Of a DNA stretch of 64,000 nucleotides, positions 35,441 through 46,619 are shown one piece after another. The notes beneath the pieces were generated by a model. That model was not told the origin of the DNA and did not search any database. It was given only the letters and a program-made list of their open reading frames with translations. Positions within the stretch are counted from its first letter, which is position 1. Each line of letters begins with the position of its first letter. The stretch is from Aralia elata (lineage: Eukaryota > Streptophyta > Magnoliopsida > Apiales > Araliaceae), in NCBI GenBank assembly GCA_034770075.1, contig CM068379.1, positions 41,361,130 through 41,425,129 on the forward strand, given 5' to 3'. Made by a program: the position numbers and the translations under genes.

Positions 35441-37230
35441 TGTTAGGTTTGTATATAACGCAAGCATGCAATCAAATTACATAAATAGAGCGAAAGCGTG
35501 ATAAAACTGATTTTAAAATTTTTCATACAAACCATCACCATGATCTTTCCTTGTATTCAATTATCAATTAACGAAAGAGATAGAGATTAAGAAATTATAC
35601 CCTCGTAGAACCATGCTTCCTCGGGTACAAGTTTACCTCCAATTCCTTCGCGTTCTCCTTGAATTCCACGGATGAGATTCCTTCCTTTGATCAACGTTAG
35701 CCACCCAAGTGTTTGGCCTCTAGAGGTGATCCACCAAGGAAGACTAGTTATTCAAGAAGATGGGTGTTGGCAAAACCCTAGTTTTTATCTCTATAAAAAT
35801 TTCAAGTACTCTCCACAATCTAATGTGAGAGTATGTAACCCTAATCTATGATAAGACTCCTCTTATTTATAGATGTAGGAATAACCCTTCCCTAAGCTAT
35901 TTAGGATTAGGGTTTCTATTATAATTAAACTCCTTTAATTAATTATGCTCCTAATCCAATTAGGAATTAATGAGAGAGTACTTCTATTAATTAATTCTCA
36001 ATCCCTATTAGGAATTAAATAATAGTAATAGTAATAATAATAATATGACTCCTCTTATTAATTTATATTTAATATTTTTAAAATATTAAATAATAAATAT
36101 TAAGCTATTTAATTTATTCTATCTCTATAGATTAAATTAAATACACTTAACTTATTATTACAATTATGCCATTTACTTCTTAAATAAATATTTTCATTTA
36201 GCGGTGTGACCCTTTAGGTTAAACCGGTTTTGAATAAATCAATTAGAATAATTCTAATCTTATTTAAATAAATAAATTAAACTATTTAATTCATTTAAAT
36301 AAATAATATTTATTCTACAATAAGGGTAAGCCCCCTTAGCGATCAACGACTTTCTAGAGAATATAGATTTCAACATTAATCACAAAAGAACCTTTCAGTG
36401 AGTAGTTACCGTACAATTCAATCCTTCTACCATACAATGTCCCAATTAAATATAAGACATAGAATTACTGTCAAGTCTTATTTTATTTAATTATATGTAT
36501 TTCGATTCCCAAATGCACAACTCTAAATAATGCAAATTAGAAACTCCTTTCTAATTTCATTCTGCCTTGGCCAAGGACTACTGAGTTGTCATTTATCGAA
36601 TCACATAGGACATTCACATCTTTTACTAGACGTGGTAGATTCTTTGTTGATCATTCACCTATCTCTATGCATAACTTATTATACCCAATCATACCCTTTG
36701 ATATACCCTAAAGGTCTTAAGGGACATGTCAAAGTATAACTCATCATACACAAGATACTATGATGATCTCAAGTCCAAAGATCACTTGTACTACTATCAC
36801 TAGAGGAATTCCTATTGACAGGCCAGTAAAACTCCATTAGGTATTCCTTAGCGAGCCACGTTCAGTGAACTTATTCTCTAATAAGCACCTACATACTTGC
36901 TTTAGTGTTTCCACACAAATGATTATGAGATCAATCATCCTCTTCTTAAGAGCAAGCAACGTATGTACTAATCTATCCGGACTCACTAATCCCATTTTTA
37001 GTAATCCAACGATTAGGAACGATTTTAGTTTGTGAGCTATCTAGAATTTAGATCTCATTAGCATGATCACCATCATGATTCTAAAAGCATTGCTCAAAAC
37101 TATGAGTTTATCACATTTAATATAACAACACTATGTAGATAATGTAAAATGCCTTTAATAATCGAATAAGATTACAAAGTATATGCTACATCATATCAAA
37201 TATGATTGGCTTGTGTGCATACTAATTTCA
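35441..37230 (-). repeat. Copia 5' LTR
   Basis: TG...CA LTR of 1790 bp (plus-strand TGTTAGG to AATTTCA), the partner of 7449-9245. The TATA box is at 35864-35871 (minus strand). Substitutions and small gaps against the other LTR are scattered along the whole length. Confidence 0.92.
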
Positions 37231-37235
37231 TACCC
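37231..37235. repeat. Target-site duplication of copia element (right)
   Basis: TACCC, matching 7444-7448. The G1 gag/protease junction continues to its right. Confidence 0.9.
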
Positions 37236-38382
37236 GACACCACGTCCTTCGCCTCCACCACATCCTGTATAGTCATATTGAATATGCGCACCGTTGGTCG
37301 GTTAGCTTGATTCATGGGTCCCCCAATGGTCAGCTTACTGTTGTTGTGGTTGTTGTTGTTGTTGTTCCGGTTGCCACTGGCTGCATCACCTTTCCTCTTC
37401 GGGTAATCCTTAATCTGATGATCTGATGATCCACATGAGAAGCCTCTAGCCTTCCTTCCTTTGGGGCATTGAGGAGCAATGTGCCCCAGTTGCCCACAGT
37501 TATAGCAAATGCCCTTCCCCTTCATGCATTCACCTGAGTGACTTCTTCCACAGTTGTTACACTTATTCCCTTTCTTAGCCCCCTCTCCATCCTTGTTGCT
37601 TCCAGAGGTTTGGCTATCACTCCATTTCCTTTTGTTCTGATTACTACCTCCACTACTTCCCCCTTGCCACCATCATGACTCATTTTCTTATCCTGGTTGT
37701 ACTTGGCCAACACCTCACTTCCTCCTTTAGCGATGATCGCCCTCTTTAACAGGGTTGAAAATGTGCTACTCTGCAGTACTGCAACTCGGCTGTAGATCCA
37801 CGGTTTTAATCCCAGCTCAAACCTCCTTACTTTCCTGGCCTCAGTATCGACTTGGTGAGGGGCAAATCTGGCCAACTCGTTGAACTTTGCCGCGTACTCA
37901 GCGACCGAAATGTTCCCTCGTTTGAGTTCTAGGAACTACACCTTCATATTCGATTGCATACTATCCGGAAAATAGTTCTCGAAGAATAATTCTTTGAAGC
38001 GTTCCCACAGAATCACTCCTTCTCCAGCACGACCCCTATTTGCCCTCCACCAATAATTTGCCTCGCCCTTCATCATGAAGGTGGCAAATCCCGTCTTCCA
38101 TTCTTCGGCCACTCGAGCGACCTCGAACACTTTATCCATTTCTTCTACCCATATCTGGGCTTCGATTGGATCTAAGGTTCCCCGAAACTCTGGAGGTCCT
38201 ACCAATTTAATGTCCTTGAAGTTAGCCAAGCGTTGTGTCGGCTGCTCCGCTGCTGGCGGGGGTCTATTCTGCATTGCTTCCACCAACATGTTGACAAAGT
38301 TTTGCATTGGGTCGGCATTCCCTCCTTCGTTATTGACAGATCTTTCCTCCCTTTGGTTTCGGGTTTGTCTTCTAGGCGGCAT
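37236..38382 (-). pseudogene. G1 gag pseudogene
   Basis: Minus-strand start ATG at 38382 (MPPRRQTRNQREER), aligned with the G3 gag start MPPRGRPRNRQVEE. The first frame holds the retrotransposon gag core, with LVGPPEFRGTLDPIEAQIW and GEANYWWRANRGR, to a stop at 37936. Frames 37875-37522 and 37525-37236 continue it with KVRRFELGLKPWIYS, a zinc knuckle CYNCGQLGHIAPQC, and a damaged second knuckle (SCGSSDHQIKDY, last Cys replaced by Tyr). It ends RIFNMTIQDVVEAKDVVSG, where copia is inserted. Frameshifts near 37930 and 37525 disable it. A pyrimidine-rich TTTTCTTTCTTTAG lies just before the ATG. Confidence 0.9.
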
Positions 38383-38770
38383 GATCTAAAGAAAGAAAAC
38401 CTTAAGCTTTTACTAATAGCTTTACGTTTAATGTGATATGCTATTCAGGTTAGCATTTAAAAGTTATGGCATCCTTCTAACATAATCGATTCAAATAAAA
38501 CAACTGCATTTATATTCGTATACCACTATTTTTCATACAATATGACCCAACCTGTGACATACCTCTATAAATGCTCATGGCATAGCCTATCAACTGCTAT
38601 TTATCCCCTACTGAACAAAAGTGGGGATTTACAACATCTTACCCCTCTGGTAGACACAAAAGTCGGGGTTCTAATACCATCCCATGCATATAACAAAGCA
38701 TAGGGATTTACAACACACCTATGTCCCTACTATAAACAAAAGGTAAGACCTACTGTTTTTAGACGTAACA
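38383..38770 (-). other. G1 spacer between extra ORF and gag
   Basis: 388 nt, the same length as the G3 spacer. On the minus strand it carries three CCC-ACTTTTGT-GGG motifs (plus-strand positions near 38725-38742, 38642-38668 and 38605-38626), each able to form a short stem. Spacing between motif starts is 83 and 37 nt, against 84 and 36 in G3. Confidence 0.7.
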
Positions 38771-39607
38771 TCAATATATGTCATGATGAGCTGCATCTGC
38801 ATGCTCCGGCTGCACATAACCATTTATCAATCGACGCCGAACTGAACGACTATGCTGACCCTCCTCAGCGGGGTACTTCTAATCTCTGCCTCTCCAACTT
38901 CCAACAGCTAGGTCCAGTGCAAAACCCAGGGACTCAATCTTAACTGCCCTAGCCTAAACTTCTCTCTCCAGCTGATCTACCCTCCTTGCAGACCGAACCC
39001 ACGCTTCCTCTATACGAATTTTGTCTGCTATCTCCCAATTAAACTCGGTCTTCGTGGCCTCATGTTCCACCTTCAATCCCGCTAACTCTAGTTCTGCATA
39101 CTCATTCTTTTTCCTTAATTCAGCATTCTTAGCCACCAACTGATGAAACAATGGCCCTACCTACTGAGCCGACATCACATACCCCTCCAATTATTCCTTC
39201 AACACTTTTACCTCATCCTCTAACTGGTAGGCTATCTCCTTATACTGATCCTCCATCCTCTGATGAGTCACGTTTTGCTCCTCTAGATCTCAGACTCTTT
39301 TTTCCAATTCCAGGTTCCTATCAGCTAGTTGGTCCACTAAATAATTCTCAGCTGACAGCTCTTCGGCTTCATCTGCATTGTGGTCCTCCTCGGACTCACC
39401 CTCAACATCTTGACTACCCGATCTCATCACCCTGCCCCTAACGAGTTCCTCTAACTCGGCTAGATAGTCCTCACCTTCCTCAGGTTCGGACTCTACTGGT
39501 GAGTTTGGCTCCACAGGCCCATATCCTATCAACTGCTTGGCGTCCATAGGTATATCTGTGAACTCCTCCTCTATAACCATCTGACTTGGCTCTCCCATCT
39601 CAGCCAT
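38771..39607 (-). pseudogene. G1 extra acidic coiled-coil ORF
   Basis: Minus-strand ATG at 39607, again right after TTGTAGG. The open part to 39290 reads MAEMGEPSQMVIEEEFTDIP and later GRVMRSGSQDVEGESEED, matching G3 (GRVMRSGSQD). A stop follows the KRV codons, but the similarity goes on: QRMEDQYKEIAYQLE, LFHQLVAKNAELRKK, EEAWVRSARRVDQLE, then SRSVRRR and a TGA at 38771-38773. The total of 837 nt matches the 828 nt of the intact G3 version, so the whole ORF is present but broken by stops and a frameshift. The heptad pattern predicts a long coiled coil. Function unknown. Confidence 0.82.
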
Positions 39608-39833
39608 CCTACAACGCACCAAAAGACAATATCAGTACAACAATAAAATATATTCATTGATGAAGTGAAAGGATATTTTATCATGTACAACTCAACTCTA
39701 TGAATTTCCACAGATCCATCGCCAAACACATATAACTCAATGGATCTCCTCGACCCCTGACTAGCGTACTCGATATAAGTTTAATACTAAAGTTACAACC
39801 TAGGTTTCGCGATCTTAAAGTTTATAACCTACA

Positions 39834-39845
39834 ACTTTGATACCA
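39834..39845 (-). promoter_or_regulatory. G1 primer binding site (degenerate)
   Basis: Minus-strand TGGTATCAAAGT, two mismatches from the tRNA-Met site TGGTATCAGAGC, three bases from the LTR end. The region 39608-39833 between it and the extra ORF is untranslated leader with no other feature. Confidence 0.85.
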
Positions 39846-41195
39846 ACCTGTGACACCCCCAAATTCTAGTACCAATACCTCGAATTTGGTGCTCACGATA
39901 AACAACATCCATCCACCTTTAATCAACATATGATAACTAAGTGCGGAATAAATAATCATATATTGATCATTTCAAATGGTTTACAAATGGTCCCAAGGTC
40001 TATGAACCTTAAATAAATACATTATGAAGTTCTAAAATAAATATTAGTATCCGTGTTACATAACTAACATCAAAATAGAACATTAAGACAAGTAATCATG
40101 TTTATCCGAAGCCTAAAACTTCATCTTCTCCTTGTCCTTATCTCTGCTCGAGCACTCGGGCTTAACTGTAATATTTTCATGATATAGCAAGGGAAAGAAA
40201 CGAGTTTGCTCAGTAAGTTAAGTGAAAAAGAGATATATCATGAATGAATAGGTATAGCAACAACATGGTTCAACAACAAAAAGAATCGATAAAATAAATG
40301 AACAATATAATCAAAGTTAAAATGGAAGCATGAAAATTGATTGTTTACTGCCTGCAGTCAAAAATAGACTATGAACACACTTTAAGGCATCAGCCATATT
40401 GACTGACCCTTATTAGGTTACAACTACCAGAACGTGTACGCAAGGGGATCAACCTCTTGTACCTATGAATATACATACCATTTAATTCTGCTCTGTATCG
40501 TCTTTCAGATACTTAGGTTACTCCCCATCATGGGGTTGTTCATCTCAGTCTAAGAATCCATCCCAACAATAGGTTTGGATAGCTTTTAAATTAATTATTA
40601 TGCATAAGTCTAGCCGAACAAGTGACTCAGACCTGTCTTCGAACAGTATGTGAATATCAGCACCTTAAACAGTAATACAATCTAACAAGAGAACTAAAAT
40701 CAAATGCACGATATGCCAATAATATCGATGTGGAATAATTTTAAAATAATTAAGCCACTTAGCACATACTTCAGAAATGGAACTCGAGCTTAATTCGAGG
40801 AACTTGCATTAGGAGATAAATTTCAGAACTAGCTTAATATAGGGACGGAGTAAGATGGAACTTGCAATAAGAGGCATAAGATTAGATACTTGCCTGATTT
40901 GTTGTTTATAAATTACTCTATGATTCTGCCCTGCAAGTATCTTATAACAATTATAATTACTCTACGATCAGTCATGGTTAAGAATCAATAATGGATTCAT
41001 TAGACTTACTTAAAAAGGGGTTAGCTTATGGTCCATTCAACCATCCTATGGTCTGTTAACAGCTCTATGATTAGCAGTGACCTACTTAGTTCGGTAGAGT
41101 CACTCTACGATTATTGAGGTAACTCTATGATTACTATGGTTCTTACTAACTTGGTGGAATTATGTCAGGGTTAGTCAGCTTGGCTACTAGCGAGA

Positions 41196-41505
41196 CTCTA
41201 CGATCGAGTGGAGAATCTCGATGATTGTAGGGCTTACTCTACGATTCGCCCTAAGGCTGGCTTGATCTATTCTACGATGGTCTAGTAAAGCTCTACGATC
41301 GGGAAGAGTTGCTCAACGATCGTAGAGTTCACTCTACGGTCTGCTCCAGGACTGGTCAGGTCCACTCTACGATGGCCGAGTGGTACTTTACGATCGATAG
41401 AGTCCACTCTACGATGGCCGAGTGGTACTCTACGATTGGCAAAGTCCACTCTACGATTGCCGAGTGGAACTCTATGGTCGGCAGAGTCCACTCTACGATT
41501 TTGGT
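41196..41505. repeat. 21-bp phased CTCTACGAT repeat array in G1 LTR
   Basis: Seven consecutive units start at 41365, 41386, 41407, 41428, 41449, 41470 and 41491, exactly 21 bp apart, each opening CTCTACGAT or a one- or two-base variant. Alternate units resemble each other (GGCCGAGTGGTA versus AGAGTCCA), giving a 42-bp higher-order period. Earlier units at 41196, 41217, 41270, 41291 and 41312 keep the 21-bp phase with 33-bp jumps. Scattered copies extend to about 40915 and 41600. Because 21 is divisible by three, long frames appear on both strands. Confidence 0.9.
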
Positions 41506-42389
41506 ATGACTAGGCTGGACGGCTATGGTGATTCAGCAGAGGGACTCTACGATCCAGCGAGGTTACTCTACGATCGTAGGGTTCTTCCTACGATTCTGGT
41601 TAAGGCACACTTCGACATCATAGCTTAATGTGAAGTCTTTGGCTAAGGGTGCTGTGGCCAATTTGACTTATGGGCTGAGTCTGACTGAGTCTACCAATTC
41701 GCATGCAAGGACCTAATCAAGAATAACCACACCAGACCTTGAGTTTGAAATTCAGGTCTGATATAATACTGCAGAGGTTGGTTTGAGTTATGCTTTGATT
41801 ATAAACCGACTGTCATCATCTATGGTCTATAGTCACAAGTTTTGAGATTTACCATAAAGGTCACCTCAAGTTGGTCTTACTACTTCAGTTTTGATCTGAG
41901 CTTGGCTCAAGTCAACAACTGATCTCAAACATTTACAAGGACCTATGATCATGAATAATGGGTACCTACAGTCTACAGTCCTGACTCTTAACATCATCTG
42001 GACATGGTGACTAAGGCCATTATTACGACTCTGGTGTGAGTCTTTGTTCAGCCCAACATATAAAACATGCAGGTCTCTGTTCGACTACCCTGTGATTACA
42101 GAGTTTAACATTATTCTTACACTACAACTATTTATGCTTGACTCGACATTTACTGACTCAATCAGAAGGGAATTTAAGTGGATAAGGTAAGATTAATGCT
42201 TGAAAATAGAAAGGAGGTCTCACCTCTTCGGAGCTTCGGTTGCTAGTTATCTAGCTTTTAGATTCTGCTCGCCTCTCTAAATGACAAGAACTTCTCCCAA
42301 GATTACTCTAACCTCTCAACTCACAATATCTCTCTCTTACATCAGAACCAACAAACTTCAGCAAGCTCTTCGAGAGAAATTGGGGTCCC

Positions 42390-42397
42390 TATTTATA
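42390..42397 (-). promoter_or_regulatory. TATA box in G1 5' LTR
   Basis: Minus-strand CTATAAATAG, a strong plant TATA match. The CTCTACGAT array lies roughly 1 kb downstream, so it would be transcribed. Confidence 0.6.
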
Positions 42398-43112
42398 GAA
42401 GAATCTTTACCCAATTGCTGGTCTTTGCCTAGGTCTTAGGACCGGTTCTAACTAGATTAACCGTTGTTCGGGAGAGGTTTGGTGGAAAGTTTCCACCAAC
42501 CCCAACTCTGCCCATGTTTCCAGACATCATTACCAGACCTATGATTAAGCAGGTCGGGAATAGGCCATTGGCCTAGCGCGCTGGTTGTACTAACAAGTTA
42601 TGATTTAAATAATAAACTAATACCTTACATCGGTAATACGACTTTCAGTATATTAATACCAATTTCTTATTGGGTTGCCCGCGTAGCTCATATATAGGTA
42701 TATACCCGGTACCCCAATTAGATATACAAGGAACTTATAACACTCTTGCCCAAACTACAAGTCCACACACCACTACTTGGGGTTGAGCCTGTTTAAAAAT
42801 CATTGGGCCAGTCCACTATAACTCTTAGTAAGACTCTAAATTATTAATGCCATTATTGCTAACACCTCATCATTAATAACCTACAAGTCCGTTGCACAAT
42901 TTATTACTTGGGCTTGTTTAAACAATTCACTAGGCTAGTCCATTGATATTTCAAGTACACTCATGGACTATTAAATCAATTAACACATAGCCATATGTAG
43001 TCATCCAAAATATATATGGGTTTAGAAAAATAATAATAAGCAAAAGAGTTTAATAACAGAAATTAAATTAATGACCTTAATAATAATACTTGGAAAAATC
43101 GTGGTCATTACA

Positions 43113-46100
43113 CAGACTCTACATTCCTAGTCAAACTTTATGATCAATTAACTTCGTAGACTAAGTCTTAACTGTCAGAAGACTGACAATATGGAACGTT
43201 GTAGATCAAAGGGTCCAATGTATTTACTAAATATCTTTGGTTAAAATCAAAGTTCATGTTTGCCAAATTCTATACTAGCAAAATACACGCAAGTATACGT
43301 GATCGAATATGCAATATAGCGGCAAATAGAGTATCATTCCCACGAGGAGTAGTTAATAATTCTATTAATCTAATTACTAATCATGCACCAGTTCGGTTTT
43401 ATTTAAACAATTGAAATCTAAGGTGAATTAATTAATAAAATAAAAAAACTAAATAAATATGAATTCAATAAATAACAATATTAAGAACTTAATTTCCCTC
43501 GATGAATCATTTAATTAATATCATTATTCTTTCATTAAATTGATTATTTAGAATTGCCAATAGAAAATCACTAATAGTTTATATAATCATTTTTTAAATA
43601 ATTATATAGCATATCTATTATTATTAATTTCACTATATTCCTATGAGAAACAATAATAATAAATTCATTAGGAATCATTTTCCACCCGTTGCTTGCGGTA
43701 TTCAAGTATATTCCTATCCTGTCTACAAATTAGCATTCACTCTTAGGAAGAATTACTAATCACAAGTTACTATATCCAGATCTTAATTTAGAATTCATTG
43801 TCAAATTTCATCTAAATCCATCTAATAATTGTTGATCAGAGAATTATAACAATAAACACAAGATATAATAAACAATCTAACCCATAATCAATTTAAATAG
43901 AAGAAATAATAAATATTAAATCAAATCATCATCGGGTTCTATTGAATCCTTAACTAAGAATTTAGTTCATAATAAAAGTTAAAAACTTAAATGATTTATC
44001 AAAAGCCATTCTAGAATAAAAGGAATAAAGACTAGAGAAGAAAGAAATAAACTCTGATGAATCCAATCTTGACTTCTCAGCTCTAATTCTGCCTCTAGAA
44101 TAAAACTTTTCTCCGATGATACCCTTCTTCTCCTACGTACTACTAAGCCTAGGCCGAAAACTGATAATAATAATAAGATGATAATTATTAGTATGTTACT
44201 GAAATATAAATAATAAGTCTCCAACCCACACAAGATAAGTGTAAACTAATCAACTTCTTCAGCCTTAGGAGTTTGAAACCCTCCTAACTTCAATTATCAG
44301 GCGTACACATTAATCAGGTATTAAATTAGTGAAATTAATCCTTAAACTTGTTGGGCGAGTGAGCAACACGCGTCTGCTGAAAAAGGGCTCTAGCACTGCG
44401 GCTCAGCTTAAGAGCGCCGCGACTCTCTTCTTGTACAGACCAAGCATCGCGACTCAAGCCCTAGGGCGCCACGACTCCGAAGTCCCTGGTCACTTCTCAA
44501 TTGCTCCTTTACGCGCTTGTTTTGTCCATCTTTTTCACATGAAGTCCAGCTACTTGTATTTTTCTCTCGCCAAGCTTTCGCCAAACGATCTTTATAACAT
44601 GTAGCTTATATAAAGGCTAAATTCATGATAATTAACATGCATTACACTATCATCGACTGAATTTAACTATATGCACAAAAATACTAAAATGCAATAAAAA
44701 CAACTAAAAACACTTAAGAAAAAGCAAGATAATTAAGTCAAGACTACCTAATTAGTAGATATAAAATCTACTCATTAGATACCCCCAAACTTAAACTTTT
44801 GCTTGCCCTCGAGCAAAACTAAAAACAAAATCAATTCTAGAAATTCCTAAAGTGCAACCTACTAATGAGTTAAGTATGAACCCGAATATAGCCTCCAAGA
44901 TCATACATAAATAACCCTTAGCAATAGTTAAACTATGTGTAAGCTATCAATCAACGTAGTCATCAATTCACAATAATTATGATCCCACAATATGTTGTGC
45001 AACCTCCACCTCAATCAATCATACCTTAGAAAGATTATAAAATGAACACCTGGTACAAGAGAATCATCAATCCCTAGAAACATATCACAGTAACAATATC
45101 AGCTAGTGTAAACAATATGTAAGTCAAGGAAAATACAATTTTTTTCTATTTCTTAGCTATTTTCCCTAGATACAATTCAACATTCTTTCACATATTTTCA
45201 TGGTGAGTGCGTTTTTACGCTCCTTCTCACATTCAAATGAACGAGTGCGTTTTACGCTCCATCTCAACTTATTTTTCTTTTACCAAGGAGTGTTCTTTTA
45301 AGCTCAATTCACTCCACCATATATCATAACTCTAGGAAGCATAGCCCCCCCAAACTTGAACAATTTACTACCTTTGTTTCAATCAAAATCGAAATAAGAT
45401 CCTACCATCTTGACAACCTCTAACACCAAGGTTTCAAACTATAATCGCCCTAAGATACAATTACTCTCAGCGGGATATAAGTGATCTGAATAAATAGGGA
45501 TCATAACTACGCAAGATTGACTTTTAACTCGATATTTAAAACTTAACACAAAGTTCAAAAGTTCGCTAACTTTCAACCAAGTTTAATCATCTCTTATCAT
45601 TGGCTATCATAAATTTACTACTTCATTTCATTTATTCTTTTATTTTTATTGTTTTTCTATTTTTTATGTACATGTACCTGACTAAACATGCAATATGAAA
45701 AATACTAATATGCAATAATAATTAACAACTAAAACATGCAATAATAATTACATCTTAATTAACAAAGCGAATTAAACATAAATCAAATCCTAATTAACAT
45801 GCAATTAACAACTAATTAAACAAACCATCCTAGTAAATAATTAAAATAAGACTCAAACCAACCAACCATTAAACCAGAAGTATCAATCCCCCCAAACTTA
45901 AATATTACATTGCCTTCAATGTAATAGATTAAATCAAACTTACCTGAGGAATTAGTCATCCTTGTCTGCCAGCTCATCATCATCGTTTCCTCCTCCGTCT
46001 CGAAAGCTATATCCGGGAACACTGGTGGCGACAAAACGAGTTTGTGTTGGAGTGGAGGAGTGTATGGCCGAGTTTATAGGGAGTGTTGGGCAAAATGGGC

Positions 46101-46619
46101 ACTTAAGGGCTGTTTTGAGCTTGCTGATTTGCCCTGAAACGCCGCGGCCTAACCTGGAGTGCCGCGACTCTAAGTCTAGCGTCGCGGTCCTAGTTCAAGG
46201 GCGCTGCGGCTCTGAGTCTAGCGCCGCGGTCTAAGTTTAAGGGCACCGTGGTGTTGAAGTCCCTGACTTCAAGCGCGCGTCTTTTGAACTTAGGCCTTTT
46301 CTCCCTTTTTTCCCCTTTGCTTAGCTATTTCCTTACATGCTTGTCCCATAACTTAGCCATTTTTTCTTGTCACACCATGTCTTATCTTGCCATTGCATTG
46401 CTTCTCCCACATTTGAGTTCGTGGCATGCTTTTGCTTTATTCCACGTATCACCTGAAATTAAAAATTTATTATTTTCTTATCGCGATTTGAATTAATTAA
46501 TTGTAACAGATTGCATGACTAAAAATTGAACTAAAGTAAACTAAAATTAGCTAAAATGCAATCTAATTCTAATTTTAACCCATGGGTTGCCTCCTAGTAG
46601 AGCTTGTTTTTAAGTCATT
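43113..46619 (-). other. Unassigned degenerate LTR-retroelement sequence
   Basis: No intact gene. On the minus strand there are polypurine-like GTTTGGGGGTATC (near 44780) and GTTTGGGGGGATTGATA (near 45890), each preceded by a conserved AAGTTTAA-type lead, and a CTCCTCGTGGGAATGATAC block (near 43345) of a kind I know from plant LTRs. Two GC-rich blocks with GCGCCGCGACTC-type repeats (44360-44480 and 46135-46265) interrupt AT-rich DNA. I infer fragments of one or more LTR elements in minus orientation, but no LTR pair, primer site or coding domain was found. Small frames at 43979-44233, 44329-44604 and 45962-46496 have no recognisable motif. Confidence 0.4.

Larger units (their letters stand above)
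7449..37230 (-). mobile_element. Ty1/copia retrotransposon, minus strand, split by G2
   Basis: Two LTRs of about 1.79 kb in direct orientation (7449-9245 and 35441-37230), flanked by TACCC duplications. The internal part is read on the minus strand: tRNA-Met primer site at 35428-35439, a leader of about 1.6 kb, gag, protease, integrase, RT, RNase H, then a polypurine tract at 9246-9256. Integrase before RT is the copia order. The array G2 sits within the RNase H part, with a GTCCA duplication. The LTRs differ at a few percent of positions, so this insertion is older than G2. Gag resembles the family opening with LRSILDANKL-GPNYTDWLRNLR; I do not assign a named lineage. Confidence 0.92.
5109..43112 (-). 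mobile_element. G1: truncated Ty3/gypsy chromovirus-type element, split by copia
   Basis: Minus-strand gypsy element in two parts: 5109-7448 (pol) and 37231-43112 (gag, extra ORF, primer site, 5' LTR). The interval between is the nested copia element plus G2. The parts rejoin cleanly within the start of the protease, and TACCC is duplicated at the copia borders. The left end breaks inside integrase just after the IPEWKWEHIT block, so the rest of integrase, the chromodomain and the 3' LTR are gone. Order along the element from right: 5' LTR, degenerate tRNA-Met primer site, extra coiled-coil ORF, gag, protease, RT, RNase H, integrase zinc finger. Several stops and frameshifts show that it is dead. 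Confidence 0.9.
39849..43112 (-). repeat. G1 5' LTR
   Basis: Minus-strand start TGTAATGACC at 43112 and end GGGGGTGTCACA at 39849, 3264 bp. A TATA box (TATAAATA, minus strand) lies at 42390-42397, about 715 bp into the LTR. The central part contains the 21-bp phased CTCTACGAT repeat. No partner LTR exists in the window because the left end of G1 is lost. Confidence 0.85.

Noticed and set aside
41196..41505. CRISPR-like repeat array
   Set aside because: The host is a plant, units are directly adjacent without unique spacers, and the repeat sits in an LTR.
41282..41628. Overlapping open frames on both strands with repeated HSTMAEWY- or DRRVPLGHRRV-like units
   Set aside because: They are a by-product of the 21-bp repeat, whose length is a multiple of three. 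No start context, no conserved domain, and they lie inside an LTR.
44780..44800. Assigning 43113-46619 to a specific Ogre/Athila-type element
   Set aside because: GTTTGGGGG-type purine tracts suggest such an element, but no LTR pair, primer site or protein domain was found, so I left it as unassigned retroelement-like sequence.
46135..46265. CpG-island-like promoter of a host gene
   Set aside because: The GC-rich block consists of repeated GCGCCGCG-type units like those in retroelement leaders, with no ORF or exon structure downstream.
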